64,000 bases of DNA from Ulota crispa (GCA_963920765.1 OY987252.1:4883966-4947965), one strand, 5' to 3'; positions 11,409 through 23,439 are shown, counted from the first letter of the stretch. The notes: generated by a model from the sequence alone, not told the origin. Numbers and translations are program-made.

Positions 11409-11875
11409 AAAATTTACCAAATTAAGTACATATCTAGTATTGTTACAAACTCCAATTTATAAAGTGTTTTTATTGTACTAAATCAATAGGTGATTGATCT
11501 AGTGTGGATTCAATTGTCAATTGAGTGCGATTTCAATGCTTTTTTGGATTTGATTAATTTGCTATTGATTTGACACTAAAAATTTACCAAATTAAGTGCA
11601 TATCTAGTATTATTTCAAACTCCAATTTATAGAGTGTTTTTATAGTACTAAGTCTATGGGTGATTGATCTGTGTTGATTCAATCATTGATTGAGTGCAGA
11701 TTCAATGCTTTCTTGGATTTGATTGAATTGCTATTGATTCAACACTAAAAATTTACCAAATTAAGTGCATATCTAGTATTATTTCAAACTCCAAGTTATA
11801 AAATGCTTTTATAGTACTAAGTCAATGGGTGATTGATTTAGTGCTGATTCAATCATCGATTGAGTTAATATTGAA
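11409..11875. repeat. 170-bp tandem repeat, about 2.7 units
   Basis: Units begin with AATTTACCAAATTAAGT at 11411, 11581 and 11750, a period of 169-170 bp. Each contains CAAACTCCAA.TTATA, a GGTGATTGAT motif and TTGATTGAGTGC. Copies differ by scattered substitutions. The unit length is in the usual range for plant satellite monomers, but the array is short. Confidence 0.75.
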
Positions 11876-11949
11876 AAAGCACACACCAATAATTGTTATG
11901 AAGTAGCACTAAAAATTTAGCTTTTTAGTATTGAACTTGAGACTTTGAG

Positions 11950-13710
11950 AGTTTGAGATGTTACCTTCTTGGTCCTCCTACATTTATTGATGCCGCTGCG
12001 TTGGGCTCATACACCCATCGGCCACGATGGATTTGGACCAACTTGCCTTCTTTGGAAATACTCACTTCTGCACTAGCTCAAGTGCAACAACCCACTCACC
12101 GTGAGGTCAATGACATTTTGGATGATCAACGTGTTTCCACAAAGGTCACCAAAATTAATGAGCTGCCATTAGCCTTAGTGAACCACGTAGGCTTTCATTG
12201 GGGGGCATGCCCACATTGATGTGTTACCCAACATCCTTTGCTTTTCAATCAGGTGGTCCAAACATGGTTTGGGATAGTACTATTGACATATATGACGAAC
12301 TATCATCAAACAAACGAGAGCAGGTAATGAACTTTTTGACTAGTACCACTGCCGTACTAGATCTTTCTGAAGGTCAGCGATGTTTCTTGTTGGGTCAAGT
12401 TATTGACCTCAACACCCTTGTTTGGATTTTTAGCCTCTTCTTTGCCATTTAGCGTCATCAGGGTGACCATCCATGTGTGTTGGAGGCAAACTTTGATGGT
12501 CAGTAGGCAACGCTGCCACATTCCTTTCAGGTTGAGGAGGCAGAGCTACTTTTTCATTTGGAGAGGCTTGCGGCAGAGGAGCTTTGAGCTCAGTATGTCT
12601 TTGCTACTTTTTCTGAAGATTTTAGACGAGAGGAAGCCTAAGACTTATTTTCACAATTCTATCATCACAATACGCGGTTTTCTATAAATCTCGTGAGTGA
12701 GGAGTCTAGGGGCATGATCGCCTTCTCATCTACTAAGTAGCAATCACCGGCCGTGCCGATATGCGGTGGTTCTCCGACGGTGGAGAAGGAGACCATAGAG
12801 TTTGATGATTGGGTTCCAGATTTAGGGCCACATTTTACCAAAGCCAAAGCTTAAAGGATACAAGCATTTATATATTTGTATTGTAGTTGTTTTGCCTTCA
12901 GCCTCCATAATTTGGAGGGCTATAAAGGCAAACCGATTCACATTTAGTTAGAAAATGACCACCTTATCTTACAACAACCGTACTAGCTCAGTCTTTTAGA
13001 AAAAGCTGGGGTTCAGATTCAATGTCAAGAGTTGTTGGCTACTAGCTTGATTGAGCTTTTCAATGGCAAGTATGCTTGTGCTACGATTATGCCTTCAAAA
13101 AACAATATCTTTGGCAATTGGATAGAAAAATGGATGTGTGGGGATTATTGAATGGTCAATTGCAAGACCAAATTAGACTGGTATCCCATGTCCACGCTGG
13201 AGGAGTTGTTTGATGCAGTGGAACATGCTAAAGTATTTAGTACTCTAGATTTATGGTATGCTTATTACCAGTTACCATTGATGATGGATGACCGGGTGAA
13301 GACGGCATTTTGGGGAGTTGATCAAGATGGGAGAGATCAACTTTATCATTGGAAGTTCCTCCCATCTGGACTAAAGAATGCTCTCGCCAAATTTCAAAGG
13401 GTGATAGACAAGGTGTTGATTAGTCTCCCATTTGCTTGTTGTTACATTGATGAGGTTATCATCTTTAGTAGCAGCCCTTAGGAGCATGTGAAGCATCTTT
13501 AGGCGATGCACAACAGATTACATTAGTGGGGATTGCGCTTGCATCATGGCAAGTGCAAGTTCTTCCACAGCCAGTTACCATATTTGAGGCACATGATTGT
13601 CCCAGGAGGTCTTGGTGTGCAGCAGGCCAAAGTGGATGCGCTGAAGAAGATTCCAACCCCAACCGACATGTGTGACTATCCAAACCTCCTCTTTGAGAAC
13701 TAAGCGCAAG
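11950..13710 (+). mobile_element. Ty3/gypsy LTR retrotransposon fossil (pol region)
   Basis: The clearest part is the reverse transcriptase at about 13,140-13,480: LDWYPMSTLEELFD, FSTLDLWYAYYQLP, TAFWG, and CCYIDEVIIFS, a variant of the YxDD active site. The sequence after it resembles the start of the RNase H-side connection (PGGLGVQQAKVDAL). Weak gag/protease-side coding traces extend upstream to about 11.95 kb. It is broken and clearly old; no flanking long terminal repeats could be paired within the window. Confidence 0.75.
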
Positions 13711-14470
13711 CACAATTGGGTTCTAACAAAGGTGAGGGAATAACAAGAGGTTGGTTGCGGTTGTAGATTTCCAACTAAAGATGTCTCCAAGCAATGGATC
13801 TTTTCCTAATAACTCTACAATATACAATGACAAGCAAAACAAGTAAAGGATCTAAAGAAACAAATGTCAAAATTATGCGACTTAATTGAAATAGAAAGCA
13901 ATAGTGGTCATACTTCATCGTGGGGTCTCACGTACCCTACAATTTGGTCGTTGATGGCCTCCATCTTCCTTCAAGCTTAAATGCAATTGATATTGAAGTA
14001 GCTGGTAAATGACTCTATTCTAGGGACAAATAATCACAACATGCCAAGGGGGGGTTTTCCCAACCTATACCCTTGGAGCGGTTTGCACCACGTGGTTGTG
14101 ATGAATAGTCACAACATCACCTAGATGCCAAAAAAAGGTTTTAAGAGTAGCCTTACTCTTGTTGATTGATCCTAAACTTGATAAGGATGGCGCCACGTGA
14201 CCCATTTGTCTCCCACTATGACACTTTGGTATCCTATGCACAAAATTATGACGCCACAAGAACTAACTAATGAAGAATTTAGTGGTTTTGCAAGCTTACT
14301 ATTCCATCTTAGTTTCTTAGTGTAGATAGTAGTTATGAAGGCAAAGAAAGAGTTGGTCGGGGGAAAACTAAGGTGGGAGCTTCATTTTTTATTGATAACG
14401 TCTCTTATCTCTTCTCTTGCCCTGGCTCAAGTTCCAAGGCTGGTTCGAGGTGCAAGGGGAGGGACTAGCA
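13711..14470. other. Non-coding stretch between gypsy fossil and minisatellites
   Basis: No reading frame or repeat of note is recognised. It contains two similar CACAACAT-bearing segments near 14,035 and 14,110, with the motif CACGTGGTTGTGATGAATAG between them. It may be retroelement untranslated or terminal-repeat sequence, but I cannot show that. Confidence 0.3.
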
Positions 14471-14474
14471 CTGC

Positions 14475-14640
14475 CATGTGACTGCCGGATAACGTCGGAT
14501 AACTGCTGGGTAACTACCGGGTAACGTTGGATAACTGCTGGGTAATTGCTGAGTAATGTCGGATAATTGCTGGGTAACTACCGAGTAGCTGCCGATTATC
14601 GATTGGCCGCCGGGTGTCTGCTGGATATGGCCGCGGGGAC
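14475..14640. repeat. GC-richer minisatellite, CTGGGTAACTACCGG type
   Basis: Short units alternate GCTGGGTAA(C/T), ACCGGGTAAC and GT(C/T)GGATAA(C/T)T, giving an approximate 30-bp higher period with several imperfect copies. Base composition is noticeably richer in G and C than the flanks. It adjoins the longer array that follows but shares no unit with it. Confidence 0.65.
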
Positions 14641-14654
14641 AGGGCGAGGGCGAC

Positions 14655-15785
14655 TGTTGATGCGAGCTTTCAAGGCTGAATGCAAGCTTTTAGATGTTGG
14701 ACGCGGGCTCTCTGGCTGAATGCAAGCTCTCAGGGCTGATGGAGATCAAATGCTAATTGGGTGCTCTTAGGAACGGGCTAACTGCCAAATGCAAACACTC
14801 AAGCAAGCTTGGCTTGTGAGGGCCAAGAATTGACTGATGGTTGACAAGGGTCAACTACTTGACTGAGTGTTCTCGAGGACAGGGTGACTACTAGCTGGGA
14901 GCTTTCAGAGCAAGCTTGGCTATGAGGGCCGAGAATTGACCAATGTTTGCTCTCGAAGACATGCAACTGGTGGCTATGAGCTCTTGGAGCAAGCTTTGCT
15001 GTGAGGAGGGAGAATTGACCGATGGCTGACAAGGATTGACTGCTAACTGGGCGTTTTTGGGAATAGGGTGGCTCCTAGGTGTGAGTTTGCAAGCACGATC
15101 AGCTAGTGAGGACCAAGAATTGGCCAATGTCTACTCTTGGGGACAGGGTGACTGTTGGCTGCAAGCTCAGCTCGTGAGGGCTAAGAATTGACTAATGGTT
15201 AACAAGGATTGACTGCTAACTGGGTGTTCTTGAGGACAGGTTGACTGTTGGATGTGAGCTCTCAAAGCAAGCTTCGTTGTGAGGGCCGAGAATTGAGTGA
15301 TGGTTGACGGGGATTGACTATTGAATAGGTGTTCTTGGAGATAGATGACTATTGGCTGGTGAGCTCTCAAAGCAAGCTATGCTGTGAGGGCTGAGAATTA
15401 GCTATTGGTTGACAAGGATTGACTATATGACCAATGTTTGCTCTTAGGGACAAGGTGACTGATGGCTTTGAGCTCTCAGAGCAAGCTCGGCTCGTGAAGG
15501 CCAAGAATTGACTGATGGTTGATAGGAATCAACTAGTTGACCAATGTTTGCTCTCAAGGATAAGGTGACTGATGGCTGTGAGCTCTCAGAGCAAGCTTTG
15601 TTTGTGAGGTCTGAGAATTGACCAAGGGTGCTGTCAAAGACAGGTGACTGCTGGCTGTGTGCTCTCGAGAACAGGGTAATTATCGACTGTGAGCTCTTGG
15701 GCAAGCTCAGCTTGTGAGGAAGTGAGAACTGTTGGTGTGAGCTTCTGGAGCAAGCTCAGCTTGTGAGAATAATGGAGTTTGTGGA
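14655..15785. repeat. Complex minisatellite array (GAGCTCTCAGAGCAAGCT family)
   Basis: Roughly 1.1 kb of variable units of about 70-130 bp are built from recurring blocks: GAGCTCTCAGAGCAAGCT, GGCT.GTGAGGGCCGAGAATT, GACTGATGGTTGAC, and TTGCTCTCAAGGACAGGGTG. Blocks are shuffled and deleted between units, so it is not a clean tandem satellite. Minus-strand reading frames across it (repeating SQ, LALRA, NSWPSQA) are by-products of the repeat. Confidence 0.8.
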
Positions 15786-16079
15786 GAAATGAAAGAATCA
15801 CATACAAATTCTTTATAAAAGACTAAGCTTTAAGAACCTCACTTGGTTTAAGATGCACGTTTGGTCTGAGCAAACCATCTTTCCCTAGTAGTATAAATAA
15901 AAAAAAGCAATTCAGTAAAAACTAATTTCAAAACACATTTTACCCAATGGTTTGCTTGATGAGGAAGGCATCTAAGTTGCTCCACCTAACTCAAACTTAT
16001 GCAATGTCGCTTCTCAATACAAAACCTCCCTCCGCTTATAGTCCAAAGCCAACCATATGAATTCTTTTATTTTCTTAAG

Positions 16080-17430
16080 AATATTTTTGATAGTATCTGA
16101 TGGCTAAAATTATGTTGATTGTTGAACTTCATCAATCAGTGAGTCTAGAAGGATACTCAAGATGCTTTCATACTTTATTTTTGGCTTTTTTTTGCTAATA
16201 TTTTGTAGTTGATGTTGTGTAGATTGATGATCTTGATTAATTAGTGAATCCATGAGGTTCATAAAGATGCATTCATTTTTTTTGTGGGTTTTGTCAATGG
16301 TATTTGATGGCTAATGTTGTGTAGATTGATGAACTTGATTAATTAGTGTGTGCTCAAGGTTACTTTGGATCCTTTTAGTCTTTGTTTTTGGTTTTATTGA
16401 TGGTATTTGTTGGTTGAAATAGTGTAGATTGATGGACTTGATGAGTTAATGAGTCCACAAGGTTCGTCTTTAGGATACTGTTTTTGCTTTTGGTTGTTTC
16501 TAATGGTATTTGATGGCTAAAGTAGTGTAGATTGACAAATTGAATTAATGAATGAGTCCAAGAGGTTCATCTTAAGGATTTCTTTGTTTTTGTTTTTGGC
16601 TTTTTCTAATGGTTTTTGATGATTGAAATAGTCTAGATTAATTGATGAACTTGACTAAATAGTGAGTCCCGGCAAGGTTTATTTGGATGCTTCATTAAAT
16701 TTTTTGTGGTGTTTTTGATGGTATTTGATGGATGATGTTGTATATTGATGTGCTTGATTAATTAGTGAGTCCTCAAGGTGAGTGGAGATGCTTTAATTCT
16801 TTTTTTTAAGATGTTTTTGATGGTATGTCATGCCTAAAATTGTGGAGATTGATATACTTGATTAATTAGTGAGTTGACGTGGTTTCTTTGGATCCTTTTA
16901 GTCCTTTTTTTGGGTTTAATAATGGTATGTGGTGGTTGAAATAGTCTAGAAAGATGTACTTCATTAATTAGTGAGTCATCAAGGTCACTAAGGATGCTTC
17001 ATTTCCTTTTTTTTGGTGGTTTTGGTGGTTTTTGATGGCTGAAATTGTGTAGAATGATGTACTTCATTAACTAGTGAGTCCTCTTGGTCACTAAAGATGT
17101 TTGTTTTATTTGTTTTTTTGGTTTTATTGATGGTATTTGGTGGCTGAAATAGTGTAGATTGCTGTTTTTGATCAATTAGTGAGTCTACTAGGTCCAATAG
17201 TATGTTTTTTTTGATGGTATGTGATGGTTGATATTGTAGAGATTGATATACTTGATCAATAAGTGAGTCCACAAGGTTCATCTAGATGCTTTGTGTGCTT
17301 CCTTTTTGATTTTTGTTTATGTTATTGGATTGCTGAAATTGTGGAGACTGATGTACTTGATTACTTTGTGAGTACATAACATTGTTACAAATGCTTTATT
17401 TCTCCTTCACTTTTTTGTCACTAAATTCAT
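16080..17430. repeat. Tandem array, unit about 103 bp, about 13 units
   Basis: Units begin near GATGGTATTTGATGGCT (for example 16,089; 16,300; 16,398; 16,503; 16,611; 16,719; 16,817; 16,920; 17,024; 17,130; 17,214). Each contains GTGTAGATTGATG.ACTTGATT, then AATTAGTGAGTCC..AAGGT and a T-rich stretch. Copies differ by roughly 15-25%. It lies directly upstream of the CACTA coding region and could be part of that element's 5' side, which is inference. Confidence 0.8.
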
Positions 17431-18045
17431 TTTTGTTTTGTTGGATGTGTAATCTCTGATGTGCTATTTTACTCACACTAGTTGCAAAAAAAAACTATTT
17501 AAATTGTTTGAAACAAGTTGGTTCAAGGGACCTCTTTGATTGTGGTATTTTTGAAGGATAGGGAATGGAAGGGTTCTTAATGTTTTTATCTCTTTTGTTG
17601 AGTGTGTAATGAAAGTGGATTAATATTGATTGAAATTGGGGCCTTGCAAGGGTATTGTTCATTGAGTTAGATGTTTATCTTGTGGTTTTTTCCTCAGTTT
17701 TTGTTTGTTTGGTAGGTGTATTGGCCAAGGGGCTAGCACCAACCTCTAGTTGTTGAATCGCTGCTATAAGATGCTTTACCTCTTATGTAACAAAGTAAGG
17801 AAGTGGTAGTTTTAATTATGGTTTCTTGTATATTATTTTAGTGATTACTAAGGACGGGCAATGCAAGGTTATCTATGTATTATCTCATTTGATTACATTG
17901 TGATAAATGTGGGTTACAATTGGTGGAGTTTGAGCAAGGGGTGGTTTTAAGAAGCCTCTTTTTTTCCATCATGGATTTTTGTGAGATATTCAAAATTGCA
18001 ACAAGTGTCCATCTGTATTTGATGTAAGTGACTTGATTTTGTGGA

Positions 18046-18800
18046 ATGTTCTTGGTGGATGTAGGAACATCGCTGGCAATGGTGGACTCTAGCATTGGTA
18101 ATGTGGGTGGAGGGCAAGTCGATAGGGGCAAGGTGGCACAAGATAGTGTGGAAGAGACAGCAATAGTTTTTGATGGATACTTGAAGTTCTTGACTAGACA
18201 ATCAAAGAAAATCCAAGGAGCTTTGCTACAAACACTTGGTTCTTCTTTAGGAGTGGCGTTGAAGGATGTCTCACATTGGTCCAAGTGTAAGAACAAAAGC
18301 AAGGAATATGATGACAAAGCATTTGGGCAAATGGAAGCTAGGATCAAGGGGCATCAAATCTACTTTGTTGTAGGTGGTTTAATTGACAAGCAGTCCTTCC
18401 CGGCAAGAATGCATGGGATGCAGCAATTAGGAATTCAATTTGCCACTACTTGGACTTGAGCTGCCTTGAACATTTTGGCCAGAGCACAAAGGCACTAAAT
18501 CTAGTCAAGATGGAGTTCGACAAGGATTTTGAGTATGTTGGGAGCACATTGGGCTTGTCCACCTTGGAAAAATTTATCAAGGATTTCATAAGAACAGAGC
18601 ATTACGCCTTGAAGACAAAGTGGCTTGGTGGCCAAGAGAAGTGTCCCGTTTACATTCAACCAAAGTAGTGGGAGTCTCTCATGGAGTATTGGGAATCCAA
18701 AGAATAGCAAAAGATGAGGGAGAAGATGACCAATGCTCAAAAGCATGTGAAGGAGCCTTCTAGATCGAGTCACATGGGCAAGCCTATAAGTTATTTGTAT
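18046..18800 (+). pseudogene. Transposase_24-like (Ptta/En/Spm) domain, TNPA-type
   Basis: Two overlapping frames together read a region with a coiled N-terminal part (FDGYLKFLTRQSKKIQGALL), then LSTLEKFIKDFIRTEHYALK and KCPVYIQPK. After a stop, the same frame continues WESLMEYWESKE, QKMREKMTNAQKHVKEP and SSHMGKP. Plant En/Spm TNPA-like proteins (Pfam Transposase_24) carry the pattern W..L..YW.S.E.QK.S..N..NR.....H..GSKSF here, binding element ends. There is a frame change near 18,450 and stops at 18,668 and within ESKE-QKM, so it is broken. The gap to the next coding piece (20.2 kb) holds ATTAGTCACTAGTGAG-type repeats and looks intronic. Confidence 0.65.
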
Positions 18801-19189
18801 TACTAATGCTATGCAAGATATTTGCAAGTTCCATTGTTCTCAAATCTAGTATTTTTTGCTAATTGGCTAATAGGCAAGGCTAGAGACATGACAAGTCTAG
18901 AGGAATTGGAGGGAAAAGACAGTGGGTGAGGGATAAGTGTGCATGTGTTTGTGGATGTTGTTTAACTTGGAAGTTTGTCTATTTTCTATGAGAATCAAGT
19001 GTTCATGTGATTGGTAATTTTTGTTACTTGCTTCGTTAACCAAAATTCCTAATCAAAGTTAAGTTAATCTTTGAATCCACATGTAGAGGTATCATAGAGA
19101 TCATGGTTCTTGTAATATTGACTTTGACAACCATAATCCAAGTTGATTCATGTCTTATTTGCTTTGCAATCATATCCACGCATATTGGT

Positions 19190-19560
19190 AATAATTATAT
19201 TATTGGTCAATAGTGAGTGTTCAGTCATTTATTAGTTGCTTTGTAGTTGTATTATTAGTGACTATTGAGTATTTAGTCTTTTCTCACTAGTTTCATAGTT
19301 GTATTATTAGTCACTAGTGAGTGTTTAGTCATTTTTGAGTTGTTATGTAGTTATATTGTTAGTCATTTCTCAATGGTCTTATAGTTGTATTATTAATCAC
19401 TAGTTAATATTTAGTCATTTCTTAGTGGTTATGTAGTTGTATCTTGGATATTGGTGTTTATACCAATCTCTTATTAGTCACTAGTAAGTGCTTCATTAAT
19501 AAGTGTTTGTTCAATTGTAATAGTCTTTTATTAGTCTTTAGCACCCCATATTATGTTACT
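19190..19560. repeat. TAGTCACTAGTGAG tandem motifs
   Basis: About six imperfect units of roughly 60 bp contain TTAGTCACTAGTGAGTGTT, AGTCATTT and GTTGTATTATT. It lies in the likely intron between the Transposase_24-like piece and the next coding block. Its AGTCA/TAGTC motif recurs in the arrays at 20.86-21.06 kb and 23.4-23.7 kb, suggesting one subterminal motif spread through the element. Confidence 0.7.
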
Positions 19561-20189
19561 TACATTTGGTGTTGGCCAAGATGGTGAGGTTGCTAGAGAT
19601 GCCACGCTCTCAGTGTGTGATTAAACCATAATCCAAACCATGTGTTATTACCTTAATTGACTAGAATCAGTGGTGCCTTGATTCCCTTAAGTGGACAACA
19701 AAAGTTGCATTGTTTTTCATGTTTTTTGGTAGAGATGAGGACTTGATGTGAGGAGCAAGGGAGTGAGGACTATTTTGTGCAAAGAGAAGTCCTTAAATTC
19801 TCTATTTTATATTTTATATTTATATATTTTTTGTTTTTCTTGTTCTTTTTTGTTGAATTCTAGTGGCTTTGTAGTTTTGTTGTGAAGGAGCGGGATAGTT
19901 TGGGTTGTTTTGTGTGATGACAAGTCTTGTAAGTTTCAATTTTTGTGTTTTCATTTTTTTTTTTTTTTTTTGGGTGAATTTTGGTACATAGCTGAGTGGA
20001 TTTGTTGTGAATGGGTAGGGGAGGCAAGTTGTTTCATGCAAAGTCAATTAGTCAATTAGTTTAAGTCTTAAATGTTGTTGCCATTTTTTTAAATTTTTTT
20101 CATGCTCCTGGGTGAATTGTGGTAGCTTTGTGGATTGATTGGAAATAGTATGGTAGTAGTATCTTATATGTAGTACTGACGTCATTCTT

Positions 20190-20719
20190 ATTACTACATG
20201 TAAAATATAGCAGAGGAAGGCAAAACATCCGCCTTTGAGACTGGACAAAGGGTCCTTGAGACTGGGCAAAGGGAACTTCAAAAGGAGGTTTCAGAGATAG
20301 TTGAGAGCTCAAAAGCTACTAACTTTGCCCTATTGGATATAAAATCTATGTTGGACACCTATCTTGCGGGTACCAAAGCTTTGGGTGGCAGCTCGGCAAA
20401 GCTAGAGGGAGGCATTATGAGCGGAGCACAAGTAGACACACAACCAGTGGGAGTTGAAGTTTTACATACCAAAGTGAGGGGGAAAATCGGTGGGGTGAAA
20501 GAGGTGTTAAAGGAGAAAGGCAAGGCTGATGAGGTTATATGTCCATATGCCATGGATGTGGAAGATGACATAATTCTAGAGCAACCCTTCCCTTTAAAGA
20601 CACCCATTGTTGTCCTACCTAGAACTGAATCCAAGGTGATTGATATCATCACTCTTCCAGAAGAGGTACTCATTATCCAATGTTGCAAATTGTTTGGATG
20701 TGGTGTTGACCTCATGTAG
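20190..20719 (+). pseudogene. TNPA middle region with coiled-coil-like heptads
   Basis: The frame reads FETGQRVLETGQRELQKEV, then SSKATNFALLDIKSMLDTYLAG, and continues to VDLM with a stop at 20,717. The repeated ETGQR and alternating leucines suggest a coiled coil. Plant En/Spm TNPA-like proteins commonly have a coiled or low-complexity region after Transposase_24. No catalytic motif is seen. The open frame is 128 residues from the first methionine at 20,333 and extends further upstream without one. Confidence 0.45.
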
Positions 20720-20859
20720 TTTTATTGCAAATGGCGCAAGTAATGGTAGAAATCTAGTGTTGGGATAAAATAGTAGTTATGAGTTATTAGTGTTAAAGTA
20801 CCGTTTACAAGTTGTATTATTTATCCATAGTAGGCATTTAGTCATTTACTAGTTGTTTT

Positions 20860-21065
20860 GCAGTCAAGTTGTACTATAAGGTAGTGGACATGTAGTCACA
20901 TACTATTTTTTTTGCAGTCATGCAGTAATATATTAGTTGTCTTATAGTCATTTAGTCATACACTAGTTGTTTGGGAGTCATGTAGTCATATATTAGTTGT
21001 TCTGCAGTCTTGTAGTCATATACTAGTTGTTTTGCAGTCATGTAGTCCTAGTCATCTAGTCATAC
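20860..21065. repeat. TAGTCATATACTAGTTGTTTTG tandem array, about 30 bp
   Basis: About six units of TAGTCATATACTAGTTG, TTTTGCAGTCATG; the third base block varies (ATGTAGTC, CTTGTAGTC). It lies between two coding blocks of the CACTA element. Confidence 0.75.
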
Positions 21066-21386
21066 GGACCTATCAATCTGATATTTTACCACTTGTCAAA
21101 TAGTATTGGAGTGTTTTAATTTGTACTTACTCAAAGATTGGTTAGTACAAGTTGATGGTAGCTTGGACTAATGGGTGATGTTAAATTGGATTACCAAATT
21201 TTGAAAGAGGCAAGGGCAAAGTCTCCAGGGAGGATTACTTTAAATTGATCAGGGTGCAGTCCCTCTAGCAGTGGTCCCTCCAGCAGTGGTTCCTCTAGTA
21301 GTCGTCCCTCTTGCACCACTTCCGCCACCACTACCTCATGTTGTAATAGAAGAAGTAACAATGACAAACCAGGTGAGACCTAATTC

Positions 21387-22080
21387 ATGTCACCACGTTT
21401 GAATGGCAAACAAAAGAAGCTGGTTATATTTGGGTTGTTTATGACCTTGATCGACTTTGACCAAGACCTACACCCTGATTATAAGATTCTCAAGCCTACA
21501 TTCCAAATATGTTCACAAGGGATTTTGTGTTGTCCTTGGTTATTGGAGTTCCTTCAAATGTGTTTCCTAAAATTCACAGTTGCATTCTAGTGTTCCCTCA
21601 CTGCACAGTTTGTGGCGGATGTAGTTGGTGCTTTGATGCTAATGTTGAAAGGAATACAGAGCACCCCGGCCTTTAGTTGGAGTAATGATGACATAGAAAC
21701 AGTGACATCTTTGGGGGACAAGCCACTAAAGGAGAAGGCACTATACAAAGTTTTTAGTACATGGCCACAGTGGAATACAAACAATACCATAATTGTAGAC
21801 GCAGATTGGACAAAACTTAATTCAATTGTCCAACTAACGTCATAGTGGCCCCAGCCTTTTTTGCAAAGGAATCGACTCATCTAGTGGACGATAATTTGTA
21901 TTTGAAAATCTCTTTGTGGCCTCAATTGCAAGGATTTCTGCATTGTAGTACCATCATTGAATTTTCCACAAAATATTCCCAATATTGGATCACAGCAAAT
22001 GGCTACCCTAGTGACCATGTGCATGCGCAAAACCACAAGGGCAAAAATTTGGCAATTAATCCATTGGTGGGGCCAGGCTG
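21387..22080 (+). pseudogene. FCP1/NIF-like HAD phosphatase domain in the CACTA element
   Basis: Collinear pieces match the plant HAD phosphatases of the FCP1/NLI-interacting-factor type. KKLVIFGLFMTLIDF corresponds to KKLLVLD.NG.LVD; LLEFLQMCFLKFTVAF.CS to YLDFLKFCFE.FEVGIWSS; VADVVGALML then FSWSNDD to VD.VVDFL and FCWDQS. KPLKEKALYKVFSTWPQWN and NNTIIVDADWTKLN correspond to the KPL..K.L..VW..FP..NASNT.LLDDSPYKALLN block. The end, DDNLYLKISLWPQLQGF, matches the D.SL...L..YL..L tail. The catalytic DxDxT is degraded here to G-L-F-M-T, so activity is not expected even before counting the stops at 21,588 and 21,843. It sits between the TNPA-like blocks and a basic linker. Confidence 0.65.
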
Positions 22081-22149
22081 AAATTTGAGTTTGTAGTTTT
22101 AGAGTTGACATTGCAGTTCCAATCTATTTGACACATTACCTCTCTTGAT

Positions 22150-22585
22150 TGAAGCAAAAGAAGCAAGATAAGAAGAAGCCTAAACCGGTTGCAAAGAAAG
22201 GACAGGAGCATAAAGGGCAGAAGGTGAAATTCTAACATTATAAGTGGAGGCTAAGTATTGAAATTGAAATTTGCATATATTAAATTACTGTGTCTAATTT
22301 GTTGTTTTGTTGATGCAGTTCACAATGGGGTAGAAGGTGTGCCTCCTAAACCCAAAAAGTGGAAGGCAGAAGGTGGTGGCCGTAGGATCTATTAGTGGTT
22401 TTGGAGGAGATACTATCCACTTTGATGTGATCCTTCAAGGGTGGTGCAAAGTAGACGTCATTCAAGCCCTACGTGCGAACATGTCTTTGATGAAGACAAA
22501 TCCTAAAGGTGATCAACTGACTGTGGAAGATATTGTAGGTGGAAACATTGTTTGGGAGGAAAAGAATGTAAAACCCTCCACTTGA
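22150..22585 (+). pseudogene. Basic linker and En/Spm C-terminal domain (DUF8039-like)
   Basis: A lysine-rich stretch (KKQDKKKPKPVAKKGQEHKG) precedes an intron-like gap ending in GATGCAG at 22,318. It is followed by KVVAVGSISGFGGDTIHFD, FDVILQGWCKV and LTVEDIVGGNIVWEEKNV. The pattern V(A/V).G.V.S......H......V.V......A.L....G....T..D..G..I.WP resembles the C-terminal domain in many plant En/Spm-type transposon proteins. The resemblance is moderate and by eye only. The frame ends in a stop at 22,583. Confidence 0.4.
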
Positions 22586-22839
22586 AATTGTTGGATCTTG
22601 TTTTATGTTTGTTCACTGTTAGGCAGCGGAGTGGTACAGTCCCACTGTACAATCCATGGTTGTAGTTACAAATAGATTTTGGAACTTTATAGCTTGGAGG
22701 TGGACTCTCATTACTTTGGCTACTACATTGTAACTAACTTTGAGATTTTGCTTTCATTGTCTATATGAAATTGCAAGCATATGCACATGATGTTGAGTGG
22801 GTGGGTATAAAGAATAGTATGTGATTGTTTGTGATTGCT

Positions 22840-23335
22840 AATTAAGTAGTAGATACATTATGAGATTTTGATTGACCATGTACCGCTAATTTGTAGTATA
22901 CATGGAGTATACATTGAATTGTGAATGAACAGCTACTGCAATTTGTGATAGTATCTTCACTATAATGTTTCTTCACAATGACTATAAAACGACTTAATTG
23001 TGTCTTTGGAGTGACTTCACAGTGACTGCAGAATGAACTAATTGTGACTTTGGAGTGACTTCAATTTAATCGCATGGTGAGACCATATTGTGACTTTAAT
23101 GTCTAAATGAGGTTTGCAAAATGGTGACTGATTTTGTGACTGGTGTGTAATTGATTTGTGACTTCTCTATGATTACATACTAAATTATTTGTGATTGTTT
23201 TGTGACTACAATTTGTATGATTCTGAAACTGGTTTGTTACTATGTTGTACCAAAATAGTTACTACATGGTGAAGCAAAAACTTGTTGTGACTGTTTGGTG
23301 ACTGTGTTGTCACTGCAATTTAGCTTCATCTCCTC
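22840..23335. repeat. Degenerate GTGACT-rich region
   Basis: Loose repetition of TTGTGACTTTGGAGTGACTTCA and TTGTGACTG motifs without a fixed period. It follows the last coding block of the CACTA element and precedes the clean 21-bp array, consistent with a 3' subterminal region. No coding content. Confidence 0.5.
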
Positions 23336-23439
23336 TCTCTTGTGACTAAAATATTATTGAAATAGACATCTTGCTTACAACTACATTAAGACTATTTGAT
23401 AACTAATATTGTCTTGAGCACTGTGGCACCTTGATTTAG

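Noticed and set aside
11950-13710. A possibly active retrotransposon, because the reverse transcriptase block is readable
   Set aside because: It is a broken, old Ty3/gypsy fossil without recognisable terminal repeats.
14799-15704. Minus-strand proteins with repeating NSWPSQ/LALRA motifs
   Set aside because: They arise from translating the minisatellite array; several frames are open equally because of the repeat structure.
17880-18347. 155-codon minus-strand frame
   Set aside because: It lies antisense to the Transposase_24-like coding region and is best explained as its shadow.
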